From Spirosoma agri (GTDB lineage: Bacteria > Bacteroidota > Bacteroidia > Cytophagales > Spirosomataceae): 64,000 nucleotides of DNA. Below the pieces are notes generated by a model. It was not told where the DNA came from. It ran no database searches and saw only the letters and a program-made list of their open reading frames with translations. Shown here piece after piece: positions 36,339 to 44,676 of the stretch. The DNA is taken from positions 3,038,001 through 3,102,000 of the forward strand of contig NZ_JAAGNZ010000001.1 in assembly GCF_010747415.1 (NCBI RefSeq), in the 5' to 3' direction. Made by a program: the position numbers and the translations under genes. Every line of letters starts with the position of its first letter. The stretch's first letter is position 1.

Positions 36339-36473
36339 AATAACGACGGATCTGCTTTCCTGATCGTTCGTTCCTCGACCAATCCGCACCGTACGGAGGG
36401 TAGGCTTGGGGCGTTCGTGTTTTCCAGCAATATACCCATCAAGGCAGCCGGGCACTTCATTGCTACCGAAACA
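36339..36473 (+). repeat. 135-bp inverted repeat, right copy
   Basis: Perfect reverse complement of 31789-31923 in the tail hub gene, 4.4 kb away. It encodes the same 45 residues on the opposite strand and begins the alternative hub end. Confidence 0.95.
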
Positions 36474-36794
36474 AATGGACTGGGAAATATAGCCGGGTAT
36501 TTCGAAGCTAGTAATGGGTTTTCCAATTGGGCCATTTACGCGCAACAGGGGCTTTCTCAGTTTGGAGAAGCGCTCATCAATGGAACCGCGTATTACGGGG
36601 AAGCCACGGATAAGCCGAACCCTACTCGACTCGTTGACCCCAGCCAGTATGATTTGTTGGAGTTTTATCCGGCAGACGGGGTTCCTTCGGCTGGGTTACG
36701 ATTTTCGGCGCCCTCCTCACCGTTGAAAAATGGCAAAGAGAATATTGAATCGAATGGTAAATCTGGTCCAATTCGGTCGAAAGGGATTTCTTAG
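36339..36794 (+). pseudogene. 5'-truncated alternative tail hub C-terminus
   Basis: An open frame of 151 codons with no start of its own begins with the 135-bp repeat and continues with a diverged version of the hub (NIAGYFEASNGFSNWAIYAQ, SQFGEALINGTAYYGE, SPLKNGKE), then ends 17 residues later at a stop. It stays aligned with hub residues 856 to about 990, then departs before the Ig-like repeats. It could be a silent cassette for phase variation or a decaying duplicate. After inversion through the repeats it would be fused in frame to the hub N-terminus, giving about 1006 residues. Confidence 0.75.
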
Positions 36795-36827
36795 CAATAG
36801 GGCTAGACTTAAAGCCTAGCCCTATTT

Positions 36828-37319
36828 TCAATATTTGCTATTCCTGTACTCTACAAACTTACTTCTAATGTCATTGCTGTACGGATGTGACTTCAAAAAC
36901 AAACAACATGAGTGGTGCTTGTTTGATATATTTGAAAGTAGCTCGCAATCGTCACCTCTAAATGTAATCCACTTTTCCATCCAACGTTTAAAGCATTTGT
37001 ACCTCTTTGCTTGCTTTCCCTCTAATTGGCTACAGTAGTATATTATAACAGTATCGTTATTAGCCTCAATGAGAAAGTTAAACGTATCTATTACGGTGGC
37101 CTCGATTCTGCGATCTATAGGCGGCCTATTTTTATCCGTAGCTACCTGATTCTCTATCAAATAGGCCGTGATTACTTGATTGGTATATGAAGTATCATCA
37201 AAATACCCTTCTGAGTCAAAATACAAAGAATACTTGGCTCCGTAATCGGTAGAAAAAGTAAGTTTACTGTTTTCTGGCTCTACTGGATAGGCCGGCGGGT
37301 AAAATAAAGTTAAATCCAC
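36828..37319 (-). CDS. DUF6169-like protein
   Basis: The 163-residue protein, starting at a GTG, has YSLYFDSEGYF, a central RRIEATVIDTFNFLI and the IIYYCSQLEGKQAKRYKCFKRW block with basic and aromatic residues, a pattern I associate with DUF6169 of Bacteroidetes mobile elements. No catalytic motif is clear. It overlaps the end of the upstream gene by 56 bases, so the two form a coupled pair. Function unknown; a toxin-antitoxin or anti-phage role is speculation. Confidence 0.55.
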   Translation of the reverse strand: MDLTLFYPPAYPVEPENSKLTFSTDYGAKYSLYFDSEGYFDDTSYTNQVITAYLIENQVATDKNRPPIDRRIEATVIDTFNFLIEANNDTVIIYYCSQLEGKQAKRYKCFKRWMEKWITFRGDDCELLSNISNKHHSCCLFLKSHPYSNDIRSKFVEYRNSKY

Positions 37320-37659
37320 TCAATTCTTCGAGTTTACCACCTTGGGTAATATGTGCGTCAACTATTGCACTACGTTCAGCTAGTTTTTTAAAATCAAAAG
37401 GCTTTGGGGATTGCGTCTGTAAATATACGCCCCCAATGTTTTTACGTCTCAGTGCAAGAAACCTCTTTATAATTGGCGAAAGCTGCTGATCGGTGGGATT
37501 AAAAGGCATTACCTGCTGCACCGTAATTATAAAACGGCGGCCGTTAATCGAAACAACAAGTTTATTGCTTGGCCTAAACTTGCCAGCTATCACCTGTTGA
37601 CTGTATTGCTTATTGGGCTCTACAGGCTCAAGCACGAAAACATCATCCTGCTTATTCAT
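37264..37659 (-). CDS. Hypothetical protein, partner of DUF6169-like gene
   Basis: The 131-residue soluble protein has a beta-rich N-terminal half (SNKLVVSINGRRFIITVQQV) and a charged C-terminus ending SSRARKQ. No family recognised. The 3' end overlaps the next gene by 56 bases, so co-expression is likely. Confidence 0.55.
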   Translation of the reverse strand: MNKQDDVFVLEPVEPNKQYSQQVIAGKFRPSNKLVVSINGRRFIITVQQVMPFNPTDQQLSPIIKRFLALRRKNIGGVYLQTQSPKPFDFKKLAERSAIVDAHITQGGKLEELSGFNFILPAGLSSRARKQ

Positions 37660-37776
37660 GACTCAAATAGATGGGAGTATGATGATAATTCTAATGCTAT
37701 AAAACTACTTGCGGTTAGAAGTAAAGTTTTACAGTACTATAGTTAGTCGAAGTAGCAACTATAACAACTAAAAACT

Positions 37777-37935
37777 TTAACGAAGTAAATGTCAGTAAAG
37801 TTTAGATGATAAACAACATGCGCAGATGGTGGTTTCCCGGAAAAAGTTTTAATACGAAACATTGTTAATAAAACGACTGGGGTGTGTGGAGATATGTATT
37901 GTGGTGAAAAATGATATTGATTTGGGGTTGAGTAA
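37777..37935 (+). repeat. Non-coding direct repeat, copy 1
   Basis: About 160 bases beginning TTAACGAAGTAAATGTCAG match 43057-43219 at roughly 80 percent by eye, including the shared block AGATGGTGGTTTCCCGGAA. The repeats are in the same direction and 5.3 kb apart. Both lie in gene-free gaps (37660-38033 and 42938-43357). No open frame spans them. Confidence 0.75.
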
Positions 37936-37945
37936 GCTGAAACGA

Positions 37946-37975
37946 TTCATGTATATACACGTACTTTGACTGCCG
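37946..37975 (-). repeat. Dispersed palindromic site, copy B
   Basis: TTCATGTATATACACGTAC with flanking TTTGACTGCCG is the minus-oriented, less complete copy of the site at 36293-36330; the palindrome is at 37949-37960. The GTTACGC half is poorly kept here. Confidence 0.5.
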
Positions 37976-37984
37976 AAAAAAAAG

Positions 37985-38011
37985 GCCCGACAGCGATAAG
38001 GCTAGTCGGGC
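37985..38011 (-). terminator. Terminator of heparin-lyase-like gene
   Basis: GCCCGAC (37985-37991) pairs with GTCGGGC (38005-38011); on the minus strand an eight-base T-run follows. It lies 23 bases past the stop of the lyase-like gene. Confidence 0.85.
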
Positions 38012-38033
38012 AGATGTAAGGCAATTGAAATTA

Positions 38034-39053
38034 CTAGTTGACTTGTGGCTTCATTGGGTTGCTGGGGCTACTAGGCGCAACTGTTGCATACGACCCCGTC
38101 TGATTGGCGTCCTTGAAACTGTCAAAATAAATGAGCTTGTTAGGCTTTGTGTATATCTGCCCGAAAGCTCTAGGCCAGCAGTAAAGGCCGAATTTAATAT
38201 ACTCATCGCCATCGGGATAGCCAATATCGACATTGGATGCGTTTACTACCCTGTTACCATTCTGCCAAATCTCGAGAAGGCCAGTTTGAGCGTTGTCGGC
38301 GGCATCATCAAACCGAATGTGAATCACGATGTCAACCCATTGGTCAAAACTAGCCAGTGGAAATGAATAATACGTGCTGTTGGTGGCATCATTAATCGGA
38401 GTGGGACATTTACAAGCAATCGAGTCTATAGTGCGCGTGGAAACGTAAATCTTGTTATCGCTTCTCAAATCGAAAGCAACCGGCGCTTGTTGATAACACC
38501 CTTGGTTTGGAGCACTAGCATAAGGATAGTATCCATGCCATTGAAACAGATTGACGGTACCATCACTTTGCATTTTAGCCGCCGGTAAATACATACTAAA
38601 ACCAATCCATTTTTCTTGCCTGGTCCCTTGATTTGGGCATTTTACGTAGACTTCACTGTGCGTAGAGTTATTGGCATTGGCTGTTCCGTCGCCTGTATAC
38701 TGGTTTTGCCCCCAAGTAAATTTGAGTGATTTTGAACCTGCTCTGGCCTGGTCAGTGCTAATACGAATACTGTCAAGATTGTAGGCCTGGTTGGTTAGGT
38801 GTGAATCAAAGAGGTGGGGATCAGAGTACGTGGTTTCAAAGTCAGTGCTCCAAAGGGCTGAGTTATCATAACAGGCATACGTTGTTGAGGTAAAGGGTGT
38901 CGTCGTCCCGCACCTGTATAAAACACGAGCACCAGCGTTGGTAGGCGTATTTGCATTGGGTACGGTCAAGTTCGGCGTACAGGTAGCTAACATAATTAGT
39001 AACCCTACCATATACATAAATGGCCTAAGAATAGATAGATGTGTGCGTTTCAT
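38034..39053 (-). CDS. Heparin lyase I-like lipoprotein
   Basis: The 339-residue protein has a signal peptide with a lipobox-like LATC, so it is probably a lipoprotein. The body resembles the PF14099 polysaccharide lyase fold: KSLKFTWGQNQ, SEVYVKCPNQGTRQEKWIGFSMYLPA, NLFQWHG and WVDIVIHIRFD. Family members cleave acidic polysaccharide by beta-elimination. Catalytic residues cannot be confirmed by eye. It stands alone with its own terminator in a cargo segment, so it may change the host envelope or help use extracellular glycans. Confidence 0.65.
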   Translation of the reverse strand: MKRTHLSILRPFMYMVGLLIMLATCTPNLTVPNANTPTNAGARVLYRCGTTTPFTSTTYACYDNSALWSTDFETTYSDPHLFDSHLTNQAYNLDSIRISTDQARAGSKSLKFTWGQNQYTGDGTANANNSTHSEVYVKCPNQGTRQEKWIGFSMYLPAAKMQSDGTVNLFQWHGYYPYASAPNQGCYQQAPVAFDLRSDNKIYVSTRTIDSIACKCPTPINDATNSTYYSFPLASFDQWVDIVIHIRFDDAADNAQTGLLEIWQNGNRVVNASNVDIGYPDGDEYIKFGLYCWPRAFGQIYTKPNKLIYFDSFKDANQTGSYATVAPSSPSNPMKPQVN

Positions 39054-39302
39054 AGTAATTTAACTTGTTTAATTAAATGTAAATAAATGTCTAAAAATAA
39101 GTAAAGTATTAAAATAAGTAAATTTATAGTAACAAATAAAATAAATTTGGTTGACGCACTAATTACCGATTGTCGATGCCGAATACTAACCTTAAAGGTG
39201 ATTTATGGAGAAGCAAGCTACTATAATATTATTTTGCTATATATGTTGCAACTTTTACATAAGAATCCTTACTTTGGGACGGTATGCAAAACCGCCCTAT
39301 AT

Positions 39303-39623
39303 ATGAAATACTACCTGCGTTTCCTCTGTTACGACGACTTAAGCCGCCGCACGACTACACAAATCCACCCCGATATTGTTGTACCTGAGCCGCCTCGCTT
39401 TGGATATGGTCAAGGTGTACGGGTGGGCGATGATGCCGATGATCCTTTTTCGTGGCCTCAATACGTAGTTGCTAATATTACCCACGCAAAGCAGGAAGAC
39501 GATCCGGCGAATTCAGGTACAAATGCTTTGGTTTTCCAGGTTTTCCTAGCTCGTTATGAGGAGTGGACGCAGTTTAGTCTGCCAGAAATGGTCTTGGAAG
39601 CAATGCGGAATGAGGGGGAGTAG
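39303..39623 (+). CDS. Hypothetical protein
   Basis: The ATG at 39303 (KYYLRFLCYDDLSRRTT) is preferred; the frame opens from 39147 but the extra part is cysteine-rich and unlike a coding N-terminus. The 106-residue product is acidic in the middle (GVRVGDDADDPFSWPQYVV) and ends with FSLPEMVLEAMRNEGE. No family recognised. It precedes the OLD-type gene by 171 bases on the same strand. Confidence 0.5.
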   Translation: MKYYLRFLCYDDLSRRTTTQIHPDIVVPEPPRFGYGQGVRVGDDADDPFSWPQYVVANITHAKQEDDPANSGTNALVFQVFLARYEEWTQFSLPEMVLEAMRNEGE

Positions 39624-39794
39624 ATACCGCTTCCTAAATTTGAGAAAGGACTTGTTTCAGGTGATATTAAATTGGGTGAGATAAGGACTTACTGCTAGAT
39701 TTACGAAGCACATATAGATTGGAGTAAGTTGTTTGTGTTTCTGCAGTAATATGTAGGGGCTTTATCATGTAAAATAAAATGAAAGACATTACCT

Positions 39795-41525
39795 ATGGAG
39801 TCGATCTTAAATAATTTAGAAGCGCACCCACAACCGCAAAAAAAAGAATCTGTCACCCCAAAGGCTTTGTTACGAAATATCGTCTTTAAAAATAAGGATG
39901 TAATTTCGCTTAATGAAGATCAAATAATCGTGTTTGTAGGACCTAACAACGTTGGCAAAAGTCTTGCCTTAAGGGAAATATATACATTATTAGGGCACAG
40001 CTTTCGTTCAGTTATAATTTCAGAAGTAGAGACAATTAAATATGGAGATAGTAAATCCGTAGACACTCTGATAAACAGCGTCGCTAAAAAAGGTGCTGAG
40101 GATGAGTACTTAAGATTTAAAGGTCAGGCAATTCATCCTGATAATATTAGCAGATCTTGGGAAGATGAAAATAGACTATCCATACTCGCTCCCCTATTTA
40201 GTAAACTGCTAACAACTGAAGAGCGTTTGAAGATCGCGAATACTGCCGAAAATATTTCAATTTTAACGGAAAGCCCATCGCATCCCTATCATTTCCTTAT
40301 ACTGAACGATACCTTTGAAAAAGAATTTAATAAATTTTTTAAACAAGCCTTTGGCCTTGATTTGATTGTAAATAGAGCCGCAGGGAAAGTTATTCCTCTT
40401 CACGTTGGAGTTTCTCCTGAATTAGAATCTGGTGAGGATAGAGTTTCTTCTGGATATATCAAAAAGTTGTCCATGCTTCCCACTATTGATAGGCAAGGGG
40501 ATGGGATGAGAAGCTTTGTAGGTGTATTGTTAAGTGCTTTCGTTGCTTTTGAGAGTTTGCTTTTTATTGATGAACCAGAGGCCTTTCTACATCCTCCACA
40601 GGCTTATTTACTAGGTCAAATGTTAGCTGCTAATATAACTCACGGCAAGCAAATATTTTTAGCAACACATAGCGAAGATTTACTTAAGGGATTAATAGAC
40701 AAAAGCCCTAATAGAGTAAAGGTTATTAGAATTGAGCGCAATCAAAATACTAACGAAATAAATGAATTAAATAGCGATGCTATCAAAACGCTTTGGCGAG
40801 ATCCACTTTTGAGATATTCAAACATTTTAAGTGGCATTTTCCATTCAAAAGTTATTATCTGCGAAAGTGATGGAGACTGTCGATTTTTTGGGGCTGTTAT
40901 GGACTCATTAACGGATGATAAAGAGCAAGTTAAGCCAGATGTACTGTTTGTCCATTGTGGTGGAAAGCAAAGGATACCCGTTATTGTAAATGCTTTGGTC
41001 AGGCTCGGAGTAAAACTATTAGTTGTTGCTGATATTGATGTTCTTAACTCCGATAGTCCTTTACGGGAAATATACAGTGGGCTGGGAGGAGATTGGGAAG
41101 GATTAGAACCTATCTGGAAAAGGCTAAAAAGTGAAATTGAAAATAAACGGCCTGAGTTAGAGACTTCTGATGTAGTATCAGGCATTAATAAAATTATAGA
41201 AAAAGAAACTAACAGAGTCTTTCCCAAAACTAGTGTTGAAGCAATACGGCTTCTTCTTAAGAAAGTCAGTCCTTGGTCAGAGGTAAAAAGTGCGGGAAAA
41301 AGTTTTATACCAGCTGGCGAGGCAACTAAATTATTTTCGGAAGTAATAAATAGGTGTCGATCTGTAGGTTTTAATATATTGGAAGTAGGTGAACTGGAAG
41401 GTTTTGATAAAACCGTCGGCGGCCATGGTCCAAAGTGGGTACATGAAGTGCTTGAAAAAGATTTGAAAAATGAACCACAATTAGAGGACGCTAGGAGGTT
41501 TGTAAGTCAATTGATTAGTCAGTAA
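39795..41525 (+). CDS. OLD-family ATPase with TOPRIM nuclease domain
   Basis: The 576-residue protein has an ABC/SMC-like ATPase with Walker A GPNNVGKS (49-56), a signature-like region before LLFIDEPEAFLHPP (Walker B, about 255-268), and the His switch FLATHSEDLL. A TOPRIM domain follows with VIICESDGDCRFF (acidic residue about 354) and LLVVADIDVLN (DxD about 413-415). Such overcoming-lysogenization-defect nucleases act against phage DNA; P2 OLD is the classic case. It is AT-rich relative to the tail genes. It may work alone or with the next gene. Confidence 0.85.
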   Translation: MESILNNLEAHPQPQKKESVTPKALLRNIVFKNKDVISLNEDQIIVFVGPNNVGKSLALREIYTLLGHSFRSVIISEVETIKYGDSKSVDTLINSVAKKGAEDEYLRFKGQAIHPDNISRSWEDENRLSILAPLFSKLLTTEERLKIANTAENISILTESPSHPYHFLILNDTFEKEFNKFFKQAFGLDLIVNRAAGKVIPLHVGVSPELESGEDRVSSGYIKKLSMLPTIDRQGDGMRSFVGVLLSAFVAFESLLFIDEPEAFLHPPQAYLLGQMLAANITHGKQIFLATHSEDLLKGLIDKSPNRVKVIRIERNQNTNEINELNSDAIKTLWRDPLLRYSNILSGIFHSKVIICESDGDCRFFGAVMDSLTDDKEQVKPDVLFVHCGGKQRIPVIVNALVRLGVKLLVVADIDVLNSDSPLREIYSGLGGDWEGLEPIWKRLKSEIENKRPELETSDVVSGINKIIEKETNRVFPKTSVEAIRLLLKKVSPWSEVKSAGKSFIPAGEATKLFSEVINRCRSVGFNILEVGELEGFDKTVGGHGPKWVHEVLEKDLKNEPQLEDARRFVSQLISQ

Positions 41526-41541
41526 AGTCCTAACTGGGTAG

Positions 41542-41609
41542 CGGGTGAAACTCACCCGATTACAAAAACAGAATCCCAACGCGAGAATCTTGGCGGATAC
41601 AGCGTTGGG
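41542..41609 (+). other. Two hairpins after OLD-type gene
   Basis: CGGGTGA-AAC-TCACCCG (41542-41558) and CCCAACGC (41575-41582) with GCGTTGGG (41602-41609) follow the OLD stop within 85 bases. Neither has a T-run, so they may be transcript-stabilising structures, a small RNA or a remnant repeat. Confidence 0.4.
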
Positions 41610-41737
41610 GCAAATGTTTCACAAAAGCAGGTAGTTTATTATAAACACGGACGATTAGGGGCTTTATGAGGGCTACTAGAGAAAAGGATTGGTTCCACGC
41701 ATTTATCAGTATTTGACCAACATATTTCAATATTATT

Positions 41738-42178
41738 ATGGCACTAAGCGACTTTTTAAAAAACGATATGCAAGCTCAAGAGGATCAGCAGAAAGCCAAA
41801 AAAGCAAGGCAAGATGAAGAAATTGCAGTAAACAGACAATTTAGGGAAGACTGCAAAACGCTCTTTGCTGAGGTCATCAAACCAGCCATCGTAGATATTT
41901 TGGTGACTTTAAAGGATAGTGGCATAAGGGCTGACTACGGTCAACTTGTCTATCCTGTTACTTACGCTGGTAATACGGGATGTATTTCGATTAGCATACC
42001 CTACAAAAAATCTGTAATCCAAATGGATATAGTTGGAATTGTAGTTGGCAGAAGAATTGAAGTTAAGTTCTATTTTAAACCTAAAGAAGAAAAAAGGATA
42101 ACATATGCACTTTCAATAGCCGAAGTTAACAGAGAGAAGATCGAAGAAGTATTGCAAGCGCAACTAGAAAGAGCATGA
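41738..42178 (+). CDS. Hypothetical protein downstream of OLD-type gene
   Basis: The 146-residue soluble protein begins with a charged helix (NDMQAQEDQQKAKKARQDEEI) followed by a beta-rich domain (YGQLVYPVTYAGNTGCISISIP). No family recognised. It is in the same direction 212 bases after the OLD-type nuclease, so it may be an accessory gene, but the spacing allows independence. Confidence 0.55.
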   Translation: MALSDFLKNDMQAQEDQQKAKKARQDEEIAVNRQFREDCKTLFAEVIKPAIVDILVTLKDSGIRADYGQLVYPVTYAGNTGCISISIPYKKSVIQMDIVGIVVGRRIEVKFYFKPKEEKRITYALSIAEVNREKIEEVLQAQLERA

Positions 42179-42237
42179 CCTTAGCATAGAAGGAGCTTAA
42201 TAACAACTGAACTCTTGAGATAAGATAGAAAATAACA

Positions 42238-42267
42238 AGAGCAGACCCCTAATTAAGTGTCTGCTCT
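42238..42267 (-). terminator. Terminator between convergent genes
   Basis: AGAGCAGAC (42238-42246) pairs with GTCTGCTCT (42259-42267); on the minus strand TTGTTATTTTC follows. It ends the Doc operon and possibly the facing gene. Confidence 0.7.
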
Positions 42268-42272
42268 AGTTA

Positions 42273-42716
42273 TTAATCATTAGTAGGACTAGGCTGCATT
42301 CGTTCAGCACATTCTCTTAATACTTGCTCAATGCGATTCATGCATTCATCTTTATCTTGAGCATGACTGTTGGCTGTATAACGGGCAAGGCTAATCAAAT
42401 CCTCATTTGTGGCACCAATGTACCAGTGGTTTTTAAATAGAAAGAAACCTACCGTTATACATGCCATTCGCTTGTTACCATTAGCCAGGGGATGGCCTTT
42501 TGCGATGTAATAAAAAAGAGCCGCTGCCTTCTTAAAGAGTCCTTTAAAGGCAACAGCTCCATAAAATATTTGAAAAGGTGTGCTTAAGCACGATTCTATT
42601 TTACCGCGACTATCATTATTTAAACTTGGAATCGGCTCATCTTTCAAGCGGTGGTATTCCTGAGCAAATTTGAGTAAAGCCTCAAAATCGGCGAAAGTTA
42701 TCCTACGATTCCCCAT
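42273..42716 (-). CDS. doc: Doc-type toxin (Fic/DOC family)
   Basis: The 147-residue protein has the active-site loop HPLANGNKRMA, the Doc variant of the Fic motif HxFx(D/N)GNxR, set in an all-helical fold. Doc toxins inactivate EF-Tu by phosphorylation, and related Fic proteins transfer nucleotides. The Phe of the usual HPF is Leu here, so activity should be checked. The ATG overlaps the TGA of the preceding small gene, so toxin and antitoxin are translationally coupled. Confidence 0.85.
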   Translation of the reverse strand: MGNRRITFADFEALLKFAQEYHRLKDEPIPSLNNDSRGKIESCLSTPFQIFYGAVAFKGLFKKAAALFYYIAKGHPLANGNKRMACITVGFFLFKNHWYIGATNEDLISLARYTANSHAQDKDECMNRIEQVLRECAERMQPSPTND

Positions 42717-42937
42717 CACTCATTTGCCAACACGGACATCGCTTTGCCATACTGCTGATAGAATGTTTCAGCAAATTTTTTGGGATCGTACTTGAAAGTT
42801 GATCGGCTTATCTTTTGAGCACGATTTAACCTGGAAACCACCTTGCCCCCCGATAAGACTTTCTTCTTTCTGGCTAAGACTCTTTTTCGTCTGAAACGCG
42901 AAAAATATCTAAGTTCAGCAATTCTTAATTGTTCCAT
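42716..42937 (-). CDS. Antitoxin of Doc module
   Basis: The 73-residue, strongly basic protein (RFRRKRVLARKKKV) lies directly upstream of doc and overlaps it by one base. Its size, position and coupling fit the antitoxin, with a DNA-binding N-terminal half and a toxin-neutralising tail (PKKFAETFYQQYGKAMSVL). It does not look like Phd. Confidence 0.65.
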   Translation of the reverse strand: MEQLRIAELRYFSRFRRKRVLARKKKVLSGGKVVSRLNRAQKISRSTFKYDPKKFAETFYQQYGKAMSVLANE

Positions 42938-43056
42938 AGCTCAATAGAGGTATGATAATAGAAGTGTTAGTAAAACCACTAGCAGGTAAGTAAATGCGGA
43001 TAAAGTAGTCGCGGATTAGTGACTTGCAGAGGTATGGCTAATGTTCTGGTAAATCA

Positions 43057-43219
43057 TTAACGAAGTAAATGTCAGGAAAGTTTGGATGATAAACAATACG
43101 CGGAGATGGTGGTTTCCCGGAAGAGATTAAGCTGCGGAGGTTGTTAATAAATAAATTGTGGTACACGAAGATTGATATTGTGGTGATAAATGATAGGGAT
43201 TTGGATTAGAGGGGGTAAG
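43057..43219 (+). repeat. Non-coding direct repeat, copy 2
   Basis: Second copy of the repeat at 37777-37935. It fills most of the gene-free gap 42938-43357. The two copies bracket the lyase-like, OLD-type and Doc segments and may be the ends of a transferred block. Confidence 0.75.
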
Positions 43220-43357
43220 AAGAGAGGGGGGTAATAATGTATTGGCTGGGCATTTCTTCTTAGGGTGCGCTTAATAAATTCAGTGATTGATAAGTCATTG
43301 AATCAAAATAGGTTGTAAAAATTAAATTACCTTACCTACTCATATATTATATAGATT

Positions 43358-44008
43358 ATGAAACCTATCTATAGCTACCTTATCTTATTGTACCTCTCTT
43401 TGACCGCTGGTTACGCTCAGATCATTCAGTCAGCTACAATTATTAAAAGCAGTCAGGCAAATACCAGTGGGTTAGGTTTCACCAATTTAACTAGTGCATC
43501 GTCCGCGTCGGCATCTAACGGCAAGGTATTGTCAGTTGATGCGACAGGGAACGTGATACTCACACTTGCCCCTGGCGGAGCCGTATCATACTGGCAACTA
43601 ACAGGGAATGATATTGCTAACACCAATACTGGTGCGGTCAAAATAGCCAATTTGCAGGTTAGCAATACAACGTCAGCCGTTGCTGGAACCATTCGATGGA
43701 CAGGTGCAGACTTTGAGGGGTACAATGGATCGGCTTGGGTGTCACTAACTCAAGCCGCTAAAATTACGGGCATGTGGATTACAGCCCCCACTCATAATGG
43801 ATCGTCATGGTACGACAATGTTTGCGGAGCTACTTGTCCTTTAAGTTTGGGGTATGTGCCCGGACTTACTCCGCAGGGTAATGCCTGCAATGGCGCAAAA
43901 GGGTCCAAGCCCAACGTAACATCACTTAGCAACGGTTATTGGTGTGGCACCTACACTGCGCTTCGTGATAATACCTTATATCAATGTTACTGTGTGAAAG
44001 TTAATTGA
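43358..44008 (+). CDS. Exported Ser/Thr/Asn-rich protein
   Basis: The 216-residue protein has a signal peptide ending AGYAQ, then a long Ser/Ala/Thr/Asn-rich stretch resembling the repeat-type stalk of Bacteroidetes phage tail or surface proteins (NTNTGAVKIANLQVSN, GTIRWTGADFEGYNGSAWVSL). The C-terminal 60 residues have eight cysteines. Function unknown. It ends before its own terminator. Confidence 0.6.
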   Translation: MKPIYSYLILLYLSLTAGYAQIIQSATIIKSSQANTSGLGFTNLTSASSASASNGKVLSVDATGNVILTLAPGGAVSYWQLTGNDIANTNTGAVKIANLQVSNTTSAVAGTIRWTGADFEGYNGSAWVSLTQAAKITGMWITAPTHNGSSWYDNVCGATCPLSLGYVPGLTPQGNACNGAKGSKPNVTSLSNGYWCGTYTALRDNTLYQCYCVKVN

Positions 44009-44031
44009 AACGGAATAAACTAAATCTTACG

Positions 44032-44055
44032 AAGCCGCTAAAATATTGGCGGCTT
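44032..44055 (+). terminator. Terminator of exported protein gene
   Basis: AAGCCGC (44032-44038) pairs with GCGGCTT (44049-44055) and TATTATTT follows. Confidence 0.8.
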
Positions 44056-44176
44056 TATTATTTCGCGCGAAGGAAGGGCCGCCGACTGCCGATCCCTAAA
44101 TTTAGGTACGCTGTCACATAAGATATGCGTAGCTTCATATTGCCGCAACGAAGTGGTACGAAAGCTATTTTTTATA

Positions 44177-44575
44177 ATGAATGAATTGAACCAACAACTC
44201 AAAGGACTAAACCTAGTAGTTAGAAAAGCTTTGTATGATACCTATCTGTACAAACAGGAAGCTACACAATTAAAGAAAGAGGTGCTTGCGGGAATAGATG
44301 AAGCGGAAAAAGAGTTTACTGAGCGCAATCAGAGATTGATTAACCCTGGACACGGCGCAAACATGGTTGAAGCTGACAAATATCGAGACCACTACAGACC
44401 TTATAAAAACAGAGTTGAATCACTTAGAGATATAATCATGTTCATCAGTAATATAGCTATGTCAGAGGAAATACATAGGCAGTTTGCAATATCCGAAGAC
44501 GATGATCCGTCAATGGTTAAGAATAATATTCTAAGTGCTGTGAATAGACTAGAAAGTCTGGCGAATGCGGTCTAA
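44177..44575 (+). CDS. Coiled-coil hypothetical protein
   Basis: The ATG at 44177 (NELNQQLKGLNLVVRKALYD) gives 132 residues of almost pure helix with charged coiled-coil heptads and no membrane segment. The next gene encodes a protein of the same size and plan, so they may be distant paralogues or partners. No family recognised. Confidence 0.5.
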   Translation: MNELNQQLKGLNLVVRKALYDTYLYKQEATQLKKEVLAGIDEAEKEFTERNQRLINPGHGANMVEADKYRDHYRPYKNRVESLRDIIMFISNIAMSEEIHRQFAISEDDDPSMVKNNILSAVNRLESLANAV

Positions 44576-44676
44576 AAGACCTAATTGAAGCGTGCCAGCT
44601 TCACCCGCCATTATGTTTTCAATCTGAAAATTGCAAGTATCTTATTGTTAGTATATTGATGTATAATTAATTGAAA

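Noticed and set aside
36287..36545. Two minus-strand frames over the 135-bp repeat
   Set aside because: They are the reverse shadow of the hub-derived cassette; the matching shadow also appears over the hub gene itself.
31789..36794. Diversity-generating retroelement
   Set aside because: No reverse transcriptase is visible, the repeats are perfect rather than adenine-mutated, and differences outside them are of every type.
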